From Siphonodentalium dalli (Eukaryota > Mollusca > Scaphopoda > Gadilida > Siphonodentaliidae), in assembly GCA_032622095.1 (NCBI GenBank), contig CP136061.1, positions 194,850,935 through 194,914,934 of the forward strand: a DNA stretch of 64,000 bases, read 5' to 3'. Every line of letters begins with the position of its first letter. The first letter of the stretch is position 1. The notes under the pieces are model-generated. The model did no database searches, was not told where the DNA came from, and worked only from the letters and a program-made list of their open reading frames with translations. Shown here one piece after another: positions 10,179 through 22,106 of the stretch. The translations under genes were made by a program, and so were the position numbers.

Positions 10179-11804
10179 TTACTCAATAAGACTCCACTGA
10201 AAAGGGAGCGCACCCTCATCAAAAAAAAAGTCACTGAGTTCGTCCCTCACTTCACGAGCATCGACATTCGGAACAGTTGTCGAATCTCCAATATCTCCAG
10301 TTGCAGTCAACTGTGCATTATGTTCAGCATATCGTAAACATCCGCTCTGCGAAACACCTAAATCCGCATCCTTCCCAAGAAAATTGTGAAGAGCAATGCA
10401 TGCACGGACTACCCGATTCACGTTATCGGTGTCCAACTGTATGGACCCTAGAAGTATTCTAAATCTAGCCACCAAAACACCAAATGCACACTCGACGGTC
10501 CTACGTGCCCTCGAAAGTCGGTAATTGAAAACTTTCTGATCACCAATGGCTGTTCGATGGGGATACGGCTTCATTACGTGATTGCTTAATGCGAAAGCGT
10601 CATCACCAACAAGGAAATACGGTATGCTCAGTGTTCTGTTAGGACTGGAAAGTGGACTAGCATCTGGGAAGTTCTGCTGTATATCACACATCCCACTGTC
10701 CTTGAAAATGCCACCATCAGCACTACTCCCTGGTGATCCCAGATCATAACATATAAATTTTCCCGTTGCATCAACTACAGCCATCAGAACAATGCTCTCG
10801 TAGTCCTTATAGTTCCGATGATCGCATGCACTGTCAGACGGCCTCCGAATTTCAATGTGTTTCCCATCGATTGCACCCAAGCAATGAGGAAACTGCCACA
10901 TTTTGTCAAAGTTATCTGCGTGGAGCAACCACTCTTGCTTGTTTTCGGGCATTCTCAAGAAATCTCCCTGTAGAGTGTCGTAAATAGCATCACAAACTTC
11001 CGGAATAAACGCACCAATGGTTGATCTGGCGATTCTGGAAGTGAAGTGTAGACTTGTGTACGTTTCCCCTGTAGCAAGAAATCTGAGTGTTGTGGCAAGT
11101 TTTTCATATGGAGTCAACGCTGATCTCATAACTGTATCTTGTTTCGCAATCAATGGGGTCACTTTTTGCAATACGGTATGGAACTCCGACTTGTTCAGCC
11201 TGAAGAAAAAAGAAAACACCATGTAAAGTAGCTCATAACATATTTTGACAAATTATCACCCCCTCCCATATGCAATCATAGAATGGGCCATATTTTATAC
11301 GCTGAAAACGACGCAGAAGACACAGACGCCGAAAATACAGAATGCCAAAATAACTTTACTGCAAATACGCACGCATTCTCACCCAAGAACATTCGCACGA
11401 TGCGTTGTAATGTATAGGCCCCCGGTGGCACTGGAACTATGTACATCATGGGACTGTGGCACCAGCCATCAACTCACCCTATAATATATTTTATATTGTC
11501 CACCCATGTGAAATGGTTATGTCTCAATAGTAATACTCTCCTGGTAATATGCACCTATCAACATAAACATTTATATTTACCTCGTGAAGTTGGTGAATTC
11601 TTTCTCATCCGCGTCTTCTAATTCCTGCAGTAGACTGTGAGAAATTCCATACCGGTTCCGTTCTAGGGTGGAGTTCATTGGTTTTGTCCAGCACTTACGA
11701 TTTATATGTCGTTTTGTTCGTTCCAGTTCTCCCAATAGTAACGTGCCCAGACCCACAAGGGCCAACAACGTATCATCATTCGACCGTACATGTGAACGCG
11801 ACAT
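10179..11804 (-). CDS. Harbinger DDE transposase, two exons
   Basis: Exon 1 is 11804-11581 and exon 2 is 11199-10179; together they make 1245 nt, or 414 residues. The donor (CACGAG|GTAAAT) and acceptor (TTTCTTCAG|GCTGAAC) are canonical, and the join reads NFTR-LNKSEFHTVL, as in this family. Exon 1 holds the N-terminal basic/helical region (RKCWTKPMN, LLQELEDADEKEF). Exon 2 has TLRFLATGETYTSLHF, then the DDE domain: Asp186 in GAIDGKHIEI, Asp274 in FLVGDDAFAL and Glu311 in RRTVECAFGVLVARFRIL. All three acidic residues are present. The start ATG at 11804 was chosen over one at 11888 because family similarity begins after it. The enzyme cuts and pastes the element at short A/T-rich targets, with the MADF protein as partner. 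Confidence 0.88.
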
Positions 11805-12054
11805 AACACTTATAACTGATCGCAATGTTTGACCCACTTTTATATATGCTGAGAAATTACACCGGTGATTTGTTCTTAGTAAGAACAATCATGACTGTTG
11901 ACAGAAACAAGGTATTCATTAAGTTATCAAGTGGACTTGTGTGTTAGCATTAAAATATAACATTGCGTGTTGAGTAAAGATCAACAGCGACAAGACATTC
12001 GGTTAGATAAATCATTGAGATGTCGATCTCGACGCTGATAGAGCTTGGAAAAGA

Positions 12055-12192
12055 CTCATTGTGTGAATGTGCGGCGGGCGACATGGCTCACTATGGCACA
12101 GAAATATGACGACCAAGTGTCACCAATATTGCACCATAATTAATTGTCACACCTACTATGCCATCGAAACTGTGATACGTGTGTCCGCAGCC
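12055..12192 (-). repeat. Harbinger right terminal inverted repeat
   Basis: 138 bp pairing with 7688-7825; the outer end reads ACGTGTGTCCGCAGCC followed by ATT. Confidence 0.9.
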
Positions 12193-12538
12193 ATTAACTA
12201 TTGTTATTGTTGTCTAAAAACTGATACCTCCCCATTCTAATATGTGATCCTGAATTTAATCCTGTGCCTTTCAATTGTATAAAGTTACAATTAGTGTAAG
12301 ATGTTCACAATGACTAATTGTAAGAAGAGCATCAGGATCAGCTAATCATTTTCTTAATTGTAGTCATCTACTTCATTTTTATTTTTTTTTTCAAATTTAT
12401 TTTTTCGTAAGTTTTTTTGTCATAACATCAGGCATTGCAATAAAACGCCTAATGCGGCCCTTTTTATTCAATGCGGCGGGGCCTGAGAACCAAAACTTTT
12501 TTGGCCTTAGGTTCAAATCTCATTTGCTTTGTTTGCAG

Positions 12539-13072
12539 ATTAGTCAAGATGGACAAGTTAGACTCTGTGGTGGATGCCTTCCAAGACAAGCGAACTTCCC
12601 AATCGACAAAGACATATGTGAAGCCCAGGAGTTCGTGTATTTAAGCCCAGAAGTGCTGCAGGGCCACGTTTACTCCCCTGCTGCGGATATTTATAGTTTC
12701 GCATTTGTTGTCTTGGAAACGTACACGTCATGCACCGTTTTCAAAGAACAGAGAGAATGGACTCTCGAAAAGTTCACCAAGGAGGTGGATCCGTTGGTGA
12801 TGATTAATATCCAAAGGTTCGCTTTTCTATCAGATATGACTAGAAATCTGATTAATCGATGTTTGAGTCCGGATCCAAGTTCAAGATGTACCATATTGGA
12901 ATGCAAGGAATTGATCAAAAGCCTTGCTGGTGCCAAAGCCTTGTTCAGAAAGAGACCTCCGGTGGATCTCAAGAAAAGGGGATCCATCTGCACTTTGTGT
13001 GAAAGTGACAGCAAGACAGATACTGGAATCACCGGGACACTAGCGGTATCTAAAAAACACTCATTTGAATGA
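12539..13072 (+). CDS. pseudokinase gene, terminal exon (activation segment and C-lobe)
   Basis: The acceptor GTTTGCAG ends at 12538 and the exon runs 177 codons to TGA. It begins ISQDGQVRLCGGCLPR, aligned with the usual VKLADFGLAR: DFG is replaced by GGC, so the metal-binding Asp is absent. It then has FVYLSPEVLQG (the APE motif as SPE) and SPAADIYSFAFVVLE (the DxYSFG helix with Ala for Gly). Near the domain end it keeps the Arg in DPSSRCTI. The Glu and Arg that lock the C-lobe are retained, which suggests a folded but catalytically dead kinase of tyrosine-kinase-like type. The last 50 residues form a Lys/Ser-rich tail with CTLC, of unknown role. The exact family is not recognised. Confidence 0.78.
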   Translation: MSQDGQVRLCGGCLPRQANFPIDKDICEAQEFVYLSPEVLQGHVYSPAADIYSFAFVVLETYTSCTVFKEQREWTLEKFTKEVDPLVMINIQRFAFLSDMTRNLINRCLSPDPSSRCTILECKELIKSLAGAKALFRKRPPVDLKKRGSICTLCESDSKTDTGITGTLAVSKKHSFE

Positions 13073-14560
13073 CGCTCAGAGATATACTATAGTCTTATAG
13101 TAAACTTATTCTAGACGTGGTGACGAAATGGCAAAATAGTGCATGTATGGGGTTATCTTGTATACCCACCACATGGTGAGCGCAGGGACGTGGTTTGACG
13201 GCCTCCGTTGGGGTGTTCCATATGAAATTTCCAACTGAACCCACTTGAACCACACCCAACTTCCTATTTCCGGAGAATTTATTTTCTCCCCCTTGGGTTG
13301 GAATTTTCCAACTGGTATCTCACGCTTTTCATCTGATAGTCATTTCAGTCCAAAATTTGACCGGAAATAGGAAAATATACCACTTTTGGTCTTAAACCCA
13401 ACAGATTTTCACAATAAATAAGGGTTGGAAAAATCAAAATATCGGGACAAATTTGATCTGAAACTTCCAACTGATACTGAAACTTCCAACTGATGTTGTG
13501 TCAGGCATACAATTTACAACTGTTTTGACCAAAGTTGATGGGGGTGATACACCAACCCCCAATGTCGCCACGTCACTGGGTATGTGAGCCAGTGTTCATA
13601 TAATGACACAAAATAAAGCCACATATATAGTGCTCGAGCATATAATATATAAATATAAAAGAGTAGGATGTGCTTGTCTATCTGTCTGTCTGATGTCTCC
13701 CTGTCTGTTCGAATTTCCTCCCAGACCGCTGGACCAATTTCAAAAAAATTTAGTGCGGTGATCGACTCGTTTGAGGTTAGTTATAACGGCGTTAGTTATT
13801 TTTGATTATCGCATGTATATTGCCAATAGTTCGTCAAATTAGCACATCACGCGTCAAAAAACGATGATCCTATGAGAATCATGAAATAGAAATGAGAGTC
13901 ATGTTTTCTTGGGAAGCGAATGGTTTCTGCTATTATTCAGACACTGTTAGGCCCCACAAGTGGCTTATATTGGCAAAATGTGCACTTTCGCCGCTATCCA
14001 TTTTAATATTAATAACAAATAATTAAAGATGTATTGAGGGTTCCAGACCAATTTTAACAAAACCTATTTTATTTTTCATGTAGATTCTAATGTATGAAAT
14101 TAGCATGTTTGGAATGAGAAGCGCTAAATAATATTGTGTTTGTTATTGCGTTTTCTATTATTTATTTCATACCATTTTGATGTATTGTAGAGGGCCACCA
14201 AAAGTGATTTTTTAAATAACAAAATTATATTATTTGGCCCAGTGCAAAATTTTGGTCCAGTGCCAACCCTGTTGCAACCTTGCAACTAGAGTTCTGAAAC
14301 CCTGAATGCATCTTTAGCAGTAGATTTTATGATTTGTGTTCACTTCTTATCAGTACATTAATGGCTCGAGCACTATATTAGGCTTTAACTTACAAAATGA
14401 AAAAAATGAAATAACTTCACGAAAGAACATTCTATATATAAATGTATTACAACAATCGGTCTTATCAATCATAATTTCATTGAAATTAATCGGTTTTGAA
14501 TTAAAAAACTTAGTTTGAAAATATTCGTAGTACCACCAGTCATGACTAAAGACATCCCCG
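13073..14560 (+). other. 3' flank of the pseudokinase gene with a MITE-like segment
   Basis: Includes an AATAAA at 13612-13617. Within it, 13183-13580 starts CAGGGACGTGG and ends CCACGTCACTGG and contains several AAATTTCCAAC/TTTCCAACTG motifs. This repeat family recurs at 17709-18530. The rest is AT-rich and unassigned. Confidence 0.45.
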
Positions 14561-14587
14561 AGTACATATATATATATATATATATAG

Positions 14588-14624
<37 letters not shown>

Positions 14625-14625
14625 A
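14561..14625 (+). repeat. (TA)n(TG)n microsatellite
   Basis: A TA dinucleotide run with one GA interruption passes into TG repeats. Simple-sequence repeat. Confidence 0.95.
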
Positions 14626-15904
14626 ATTTTAATGTATGCGTGGTTTTGTTATTACCTTTGTGTTGACTGCATGGTTGTTTTGATAAAACTGACAAATAAT
14701 ACTTCAGCGTTAAGTCTACCTTGAACTATTTGCATGGGGTTTATAGCTCATCCAGGATAAAGACCCGATTTAATTGAGCTTGTGTATACAATGATTTACA
14801 TCAGTGCATCCTTTAATATCCACATTTGAATCTTATATGAGAGTTTGCATTGTGAGTCTTTGTCACAGGTAGTTAATTAGCTCATACATTTCCCCCTAAA
14901 GGTATATCAGCAAGCCGAATATCACATATGTAAGCGGTATTTTCCAATGCGACAGCGTTGCATGAAGATTGGGAGCATACTGTATATATGGGTCATTTCA
15001 CAATCAAGAAGAGCACTTTTTCTCACCGACTGACCAACCACAATTATTTTTTTTCAAAAATTTCAACTTTTCATACTCATAAGTAATTTTTTATGAAAAA
15101 CATGCCATATTACCCTCTCTAGAATCAAATTCTGTATTTTATGGCATGCAAATGGTTGAGCATGGGCAATTTATGAACCCATGACTCTATATTAAGCATT
15201 ATACGCACTAGCTGTCAGTAGCTGATGCAAAGTTGGAAAATGGTCTAAGTAAAATACATGAAATAGCCATTTCATTGCAATATCAGCCATCCATCAATTG
15301 TTCTTAAATAAATTTTGTCACCAATTAAATAAAATTGTTCCTCCAAAATTACCCAATTTTCAAACAGTAGCTCCCATGGAATGTCAAAATATTTCCAAGT
15401 TTCTTTGATGGATTTTATATTTTACAAGTCAAGTGGAGCACATACAGTAAAATTGTACTTAATTTCCAGCAATATTCTTGCAATCGTCTATTTTAACCCA
15501 ATTATATGCACGTGTTTCGGAGTGGACATTTTATATTTTCTTAGAATTTAAGTGGCCACGGAGCTCCTTGATCCTTGATGGTGAGTAAACATCTGGTGAA
15601 TGTGTGAATACCCCCCCCCCCCCCCCCCAACACACACACTATCTGGATGTAGAGGTAGTAAACGAATATATTTTCTTATTAAATTTCATGATGCAAAGCA
15701 CGTTTCAGAGTGTGTTTCGGAGTGGACATTTTCCCAGTCAGCTAGCCACTTCTCAATATATGGTTCGTCAATTCACAAACTCATCGAACGCATTGTCATA
15801 CCTGGACGAACTTTGTAGGATTCTGATGGTTACTAGCTCTCCCTTTGACGGATACCGCTCTGCCCAAGGTCGCAGAAGACCATAATGTATATCCACGCTT
15901 CTCG
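14626..15904. other. unassigned AT-rich sequence with a C18 run
   Basis: No gene signal. The C18 homopolymer at 15611-15628 is followed by a CA repeat. TGTTTCGGAGTGGACATTTT occurs twice (about 15513 and 15713), indicating an internal duplication of about 200 bp. Confidence 0.5.
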
Positions 15905-16330
15905 CATTTACAACAAGAAAATCATAGTCAGAAATGGTAATGCGCTCAAGATCATATATTATATACCCATGATTGTAATTACAGAATATTAAATATATTG
16001 GTTTCGCGAATGACCAACTCAGAATTCAATTAAAATAACAATAACAACCAGCACCTAATTAACGAACCTGCGGCCGACTCGGGCGTTTCCGGCCAAAACC
16101 ATCAGTAGGCTGCAGAACGAAAAATGTCTATAAAAGTTGAAATATAAGACTTACAACTTGTCTTTTTCATTTCTTTTATTTGTAATTGACATAGCATGTC
16201 ACAAACCAAAAATCAACATTATTAGCATAATAATGTAAAGGACAATAAACGAAATTGAAATTCCCAACTACAACTTTTACCGGACTCGGCCTCCTGGTCG
16301 CGCAGTTCGACTTTTAAACCGGAAAAACCA
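15905..16330. repeat. dispersed repeat R1, copy 1
   Basis: Shares AGAAATGGTAA, ACATATATTGGTT-like and CAGAATTC blocks with 16468-16800 and 25695-26290, plus the end block CTTTTACCGG...ACCAATTATCTAT. More diverged than the other two copies. Confidence 0.55.
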
Positions 16331-16467
16331 ATTATCTATAATAAAAAAAAATGCCCAGCGGATCACAGCTTTCTAGAATTTGGAGAACAGTATACACGTG
16401 GCGCGCTAATTATCCAAAGCAATCTTTGTGACGCCCAGCAGTCGTTTTGTCGAAGAGCTCCCAGCAG

Positions 16468-16818
16468 GAACAAGAAAACCATAATCAGAAATGGTAACGC
16501 CCTCAAGATTATATTATTACGCATAAATATAAATTATAAAAAAAAATGTAACATATATTGGTTACACGAATGCACCGCCTCAGAATTCCGTTAAAACAAC
16601 TAATCCTTCAAATTATTACAAAAAACTACGGCTTATTACTGCAGGTTTCTAATTCACCACTCCAGTAGTCTCTAAATCCGGATAAAAAATCGGAGTCATT
16701 GTGTTCCCGCCATAAAATCTTCACAGTGGTCCAGCCATTGTTGATATCTAAACATTGAAAGCAATTAATGCGGTCATAATAGTTACATGCTGCAACTATC
16801 AATCCAGCGAATTTGATA
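16468..16818. repeat. dispersed repeat R1, copy 2
   Basis: Nearly collinear with 25698-26030: AACAAGAAAACCATAATCAG, GCACCGCCTCAGAATTCCG, AACTACGGCTTATTACTGCA and CCGCCATAAAATCTTCA occur in the same order in both. Probably a non-autonomous transposon of unknown class; short open frames here are incidental. Confidence 0.7.
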
Positions 16819-17366
16819 TGATTGATAGAACAAACCACTATTATCATGATCGTGTCGTTATTTGTTTAAATTACGTATCAATTGACATATACGCACCCGT
16901 TCCCACATTAAAATCAACAGATTTCGACCATTTTAGGGGATCTCCGCGAATTCGGGGAACTCCGCAAATAGATCTCAACAAACAGGTACCTACTGCATGC
17001 GAATTGTCACAACAGGCTATCTATCAGTTGGTTGAATACTATTTCCCTTTTTACTAAAGTAAATTAACAAGTAAATATCGAATGACGATAAATATATTTG
17101 TAAACAAGCATTGCAAATAATGTTATTGGGACGAAACGTCACAAGACTTGTTCCGTATTATGATGATCATGATATGATTGATAGAACAAACCACTATTAT
17201 GATGATCGTGTCGTTATTTGTTTAAAATACGTATCAATTGACATATACGCACCGTTCCCTCATTAAAATCAACATATTTCGACCATTTTAGGCGACCTCC
17301 GCGAATTAGGGGAACTCCGCAAATAGACCTCCGCAAACAGGGACCTACCGCGAATTGTCACAACCG
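16819..17366. repeat. tandem duplication of about 195 bp (two copies, 356-bp offset)
   Basis: 16819-17015 and 17175-17366 share TGATTGATAGAACAAACCAC, ACGTATCAATTGACATATAC, TTTCGACCATTTTAGG and GGGGAACTCCGCAAATAGA in the same order. Confidence 0.8.
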
Positions 17367-17708
17367 GAAAAAGGAAAAACCAATTATCTATTTATAAAAG
17401 CTCCACAGACACACGGCGCATTCGGTGACACACGGCGATCTAAAATTTCCCCACCAGTGTACACCCGATGTGCGTGAACAATACACGCGGTGCTAGTTTG
17501 TGGGCATGCGTCACGATAGTTGAAATGAAATGGTCCATGAACTGCACCACCCCTACACCGGGGTACATGTTTCGTTTACATGTGGACAGGATATTATTCG
17601 TGGCGTCTTTGCTTTCTTTGTGTGCTAATGAAGGTGTGCGTTGTTATCATCCTCGCACTGGGAAGTGGTCGGTATGTTTCAAGAAAATCTGAGAACCACC
17701 AGCACAAT

Positions 17709-18530
17709 CAGGGATGTGGCTAGAGGGGGGGGGTGTCTCACCCCCCCCCCCCCCCAGCAGAGAGCTATATTTTCAATAGTTGGAAATTTCATACCTGCCA
17801 CAACGAAAGTTCACACCAACAATAGGTTGAAAATGTTCTTGTAGTTTGATTATAAAACAATTTATTGGGGGGAATTTATTGTTTTTCGACCAATATTTGC
17901 ATATGTTCCTATTTTTGGTCAAAAATTTTGACAGAAATGGACATCAGTTGGAAATTTTCCAACCTTAGGGGGGTGACAGGTTGGAAATTTCCAACACTTG
18001 GAAAGCTTGTGTCCTGGTCCCTCCCCCGTGGCCAGTCAAAAACTTCTAGTTAATTTAAGAAAACAATATTGTCATACAATTGGTCAACATTGTCATTGGA
18101 ATTGTCATCAGTTGGAAATTTTCCAACCTAAGTGGGGTGTAGGGTTTGAAATTTCCAACAGTAGGAAGGCTTGAGGCTAGTCTATAGATGTTAGGATTTT
18201 GCGACTTTCTTGTTCAGATTTCAAAATTTTCGCACACCGGGCCGAACCATGGTCGGCCCGGTGTGTCATTGCCCCATTCACATGGCCAATACAAAACTGC
18301 TAATTAGTTTAGCAAAACAATATTTTACTACATTTGGTCAAACTTGTAGACATAAATGGTCATCAGTTGAAGAATTTTCCAACCTGAGGGGAGCATGAGG
18401 TTTGAAATTTCCAACACTAGGAAAGCTTCAGTTGAGGCCAGTCTAGATGCTAGGATTTGCGATTTTCTTGTATATAGTTTTCAAAATTTTCTCACACCGG
18501 GCCAAACAACCATGGTCGGCCCGGTGTTTC
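17709..18530. repeat. GGAAATTTCC-type repeat block with tandem 254-bp units
   Basis: Starts CAGGGATGTGGCTAG, like the segment at 13183. It contains CATCAGTTGGAAATTTTCC near 17943, 18108 and (diverged) 18361; the last two head units of about 254 bp. Each of these two units ends with an inverted repeat: arms CACCGGGCCGA (18235-18245) and TCGGCCCGGTG (18253-18263), and a looser copy at about 18495-18526. Confidence 0.75.
17725..17755. repeat. G9/C15 inverted homopolymer hairpin
   Basis: G run at 17725-17733 and C run at 17741-17755 around a 7-nt loop (TGTCTCA). Confidence 0.8.
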
Positions 18531-21240
18531 CTGGTCTGTTGTCGGTAGCTGTGTGCATTTGTCTGGAATTAGATCACTAGTTGTTTTTTTTGGGGCAATT
18601 TTCAGGTTAAAATAGCTTAATGTTCTCATACTGGGAAATAGAAGCATGGCTTATGAATATATAGGAAATTAGGCCTGAGCATGAGGTACAAGGGGGGTTT
18701 AAATGGAATAAGCTATCCTGTGGGATCATAGTGGCACATTTCATGTTCGACCGTTGAAGGAATTCCCCCAACGTTCACAGCCATAGCCACCGAGACTATA
18801 TAACTTGTTTTTGAAACAAACACAGTTAATTAAATGCACTACATTTCTTGTCATTTTCGTGAATAATACTGCCCAAGTACTGACACTAACCCTGCGAGAG
18901 GATGATAACAACGCATACCTTCATTCTTGAATGACATACCACCAAACTATCAAAGACATCGTCTTTTAGACTATATATACGCCAGTTCTGTGGAATTGTT
19001 AACAGTTTTATCCAGACAAAGGTATATACCTATATATAGTCCAGTTGATTTAGAACGTCTTCGAATCGGATGTGGGAATACAATCTTACTCCAAAAACAC
19101 CCGCATGATATTCTATGTCTGAAACATATAGTCTGGTCGATAAACTAAAATTTTAGGGTCAACCTAGAAAAAATTTGGACTAAGATGTTTTTTATTCTAT
19201 TTTTAAGAGGAATATCTCCTCTATAACATATCCAAAATCCGCTACAATCCGCTTTGAGCATTTTTTGTAATCCAAGATGGCGTCCACGATAGCAGTTGGT
19301 ATCGAAAAATCCTTAATTATGTGATGGGTACACCATCTAATACCAAATTAGTAATAAAATAAAATACGCATATACAATGCTTTGTCGTAAACCGTATCGG
19401 TAGAATGTCTGTCCAAAATGGCCACCAAATTGGACAAAATGTGATAAAAATTACAATTTGTGGAAAATTGAAAAGCTTGTCCGATAAGAGTGAAAACGCC
19501 CTCGAATTATGCGATGAAAAAAATATTTCAGAGTTTAAGGCTACCTTTTGATAATAGATGTACGAATATCTCTCTAATGCATCTCGCCAGAGAGCAAACC
19601 AAAGCAGGGTCTCATACAACGGTTTAATCTGGACTTTTTGGGCGCCCAGAAACAGAAAAATAACGCAGTTTTATCTGTACTGTTTATCGCGAATCATGCG
19701 ATATACGTGTAATTAAACAGCTAAATGAGATTTAATAGGGATGTATTGATTCTAAGACATTTTCTAGAAACCGAAATATATGTACTCAGAGCAGTCCCAC
19801 AAATGTGACAGATCAACATTTATTTTTAAATCTACATCAAACCTGTCAAAATGCACTACAAAAGAACAGTGTGTGAGCTATTCAGAGCAATGGGTAAAAT
19901 GTGTAGATACTATTGTCCGTGTCTTAAAATAATAGTCATAGTTGCCCCCGGTCAAGTGATGAAACATGTATATTTCGCCTTTGTCACATTAATGCATGAT
20001 GGTATATTATGAACGCAAATTTTTATCAAAATACAAAGGTGTACCATAGACTATCGACAATAAATTCTCAACTTAACCAGAATTGGCTACATACTCTGTG
20101 GCAGAGACTGTCTTTATATCTGGAAATAAAATGTGCTTAATTCATTACGGCCACATATACGGGAAAAAATACCACATTTTCTGCAACTGCATCACCGCGC
20201 TTAATCGCCCTAATGTTACATATACCTGCTACAAACAAAACCATAAATAGCATCATTATTGAGTGAATGGTCAACGCAGAAATAATAGCTTTAAACGCTG
20301 ATGACCTGATATTTAGCCCAAGTACGTGGGTGACAATGGCAAGATATTTTAAAACAACAAGATGTTGAAAACTAATATTGTGCATTGCATTGTAGCATTG
20401 TACCGACTGAAGCAATTTGACCAAAATTGTTTGCTAAGAAACCGGTTTGGTAGCAGCATAAAAATTGGTTTTAAATAAAATGTGCAATGTATCGTCTCTT
20501 CGATCTGGTGACATGGGGTTCTAATCTAATGAAGAGAGGAGTGTCTCTTTACAATACAATCAACAGTACAACATTATTACGTGTATGGCTTATTATCACG
20601 GAGGGTGTTGAAAATTTCGGAAATGTAACTATTATTTACACAGCAAGGGTGTGCTCTTCATTTTCAGCGTTAAATTCAATAATTCGTAAATCCAAACGAA
20701 ACTACCACGCACTGTGTGGCGAAACATTACTTCGTGTGTTGCAAGCCCGCAATATTTATTTTTTTTACCCGACCCGATTAGTGGTTAGCCCCATGAGGTC
20801 TGAAAAATACGTAGATAGAGATGACCTTCTTAAATCTAGTATACTTATCTCATGCAAGATGACGCCCATATTTAGCAGATAAATATACAATATTTTACCG
20901 TGGCGAAGGTTTGCAAAAAAAACAAAAACATAACGAACCGTGAGGTAGACGCAGGAAAATGGATTGTTTGAAACGCGGTTCTGATTAGAGGAACGTACGC
21001 TTCTCCCAGGAATGGTTGAATACTATGATGGTGTGATCGAGCTAGATTAATCAGACGAAGAAATTGAAGCTGGTCCAGATAATTCTGAATGTGACAAATC
21101 AGAATCCGTTCTCATGTAATTGTTCTGAATCTTGCAAGTCAAAACATGACTATTCGGCACATTACGGTTACGGACATTATCGGCGCGCTTACTGGAGAAT
21201 GGATTTCGAAATGCCTCTTCGCGATTATTAATTGACACAT
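18531..21240. other. unassigned sequence with sparse repeat motifs
   Basis: No exon can be supported. One TCCAAGATGGCG motif (19271-19282) and CCAAAATGGCC near 19414 link it to the YY1-motif repeats below. Two isolated open frames (20137-20424 minus, hydrophobic; 20487-20882 plus, 131 codons) show no known domain and no flanking splice or promoter support. Confidence 0.35.
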
Positions 21241-21990
21241 ATGTGGAAAAAAACGATGACTTTTCAATTTCTGGTCACCAATTTGGCCGCCATCTTGGAT
21301 GTGAGTATCAATTGCCCAACACAAACGAATACGTCGCATCAGTCTTCCCTATCAACACGTCAATGTGGGTAGAATTCGCGTAACAATAACGCCCATTGTC
21401 AGATACTAAAGGTATCATCATGATACCAGTGATGATACCTTTAGTTTCTGACAATGGGCGTTATTGTTTTCAAATTTCTATCATCATTTTAGCCGCCATC
21501 TTGAATTTGGAAAAAAAATTCTTGGCTATTGTGTATGGTAATTACTTCGCCTCAGTATTCCAAACTCAAGTGTAAGTATGGATGAAGTTGTCATGACAAT
21601 AACGCCCACTGATGTGAGTAATTGTTCAAAATCTGGCCACCATTTTTGGCGTCATTTTGGATTTGGGGGAATGTTTGTTGGATGAGATATTTACAAGAAA
21701 GTACTTCGTCTGAGTATGCCCTACTCACAACAGTAAACATGAAGTTGTCGACTTGTCATTACAATAACGCTGACTGATTATACCGGCACTTGGAACAGCG
21801 TGTTAAAATATCCGGCCAGGAATGCATATTATGGCCTCATTGTGGGCGCAAATGACTCTTCTATAAGATAAATGTATAACATCTCCCCAAAAATATCTAT
21901 GTTTTCCCACAGAGAACGATTTAATAGTAGTGAAATGTCGAAAACTTTACACTTTTTCACAATTCGGCCGCCATATTGTATATTGGTGCG
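21241..21990. repeat. degenerate tandem repeats carrying GCCGCCATCTTGG
   Basis: Units of roughly 170-200 bp hold GCCGCCATCTTGGA (21286-21299), GCCGCCATCTTGAA (21492-21505), GGCGTCATTTTGGA (about 21647) and GCCGCCATATTG (21967-21978), with AATAACGCCCA blocks between them. Confidence 0.7.
21382..21468. repeat. palindrome with 38-bp arms
   Basis: Arms at 21382-21419 and 21431-21468 differ at one position (AACAATAACGCCCATTGTCA against its complement), with an 11-nt centre. Confidence 0.9.
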
Positions 21991-22106
21991 GATCTTTGTA
22001 TAATTTGTAAAAACAAAAATTAAATAGAGGAGACATTAAGGAAGAACATTACTAGTGGGATAAAGTTGAGTCCTGCATGGCGTGTGCAAGGAACGACTAA
22101 TATCTT

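Larger units (their letters stand above)
7688..12192 (+). mobile_element. complete autonomous PIF/Harbinger DNA transposon
   Basis: The element is 4505 bp long. It has imperfect terminal inverted repeats of 138 bp each (7688-7825 and 12055-12192), starting GGCTGCGGACACACGTA, and is flanked by ATT on both sides (7685-7687 and 12193-12195), the 3-bp duplication size expected for Harbinger. It carries the two genes of this superfamily in convergent orientation: a MADF-domain protein (8105-9061, +) and a DDE transposase (11804-10179, -). Both frames are uninterrupted and all three catalytic acidic residues are present, so the copy could be recent or active. It sits wholly inside an intron of the pseudokinase gene. 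Confidence 0.9.

Noticed and set aside
20137-20424. hydrophobic minus-strand frame resembling a membrane protein exon
   Set aside because: No recognisable receptor motif, no splice support; AT-rich DNA often gives hydrophobic frames.
20487-20882. 131-codon plus-strand frame
   Set aside because: No domain, no signal peptide, composition like the flanking DNA; kept only as a note.
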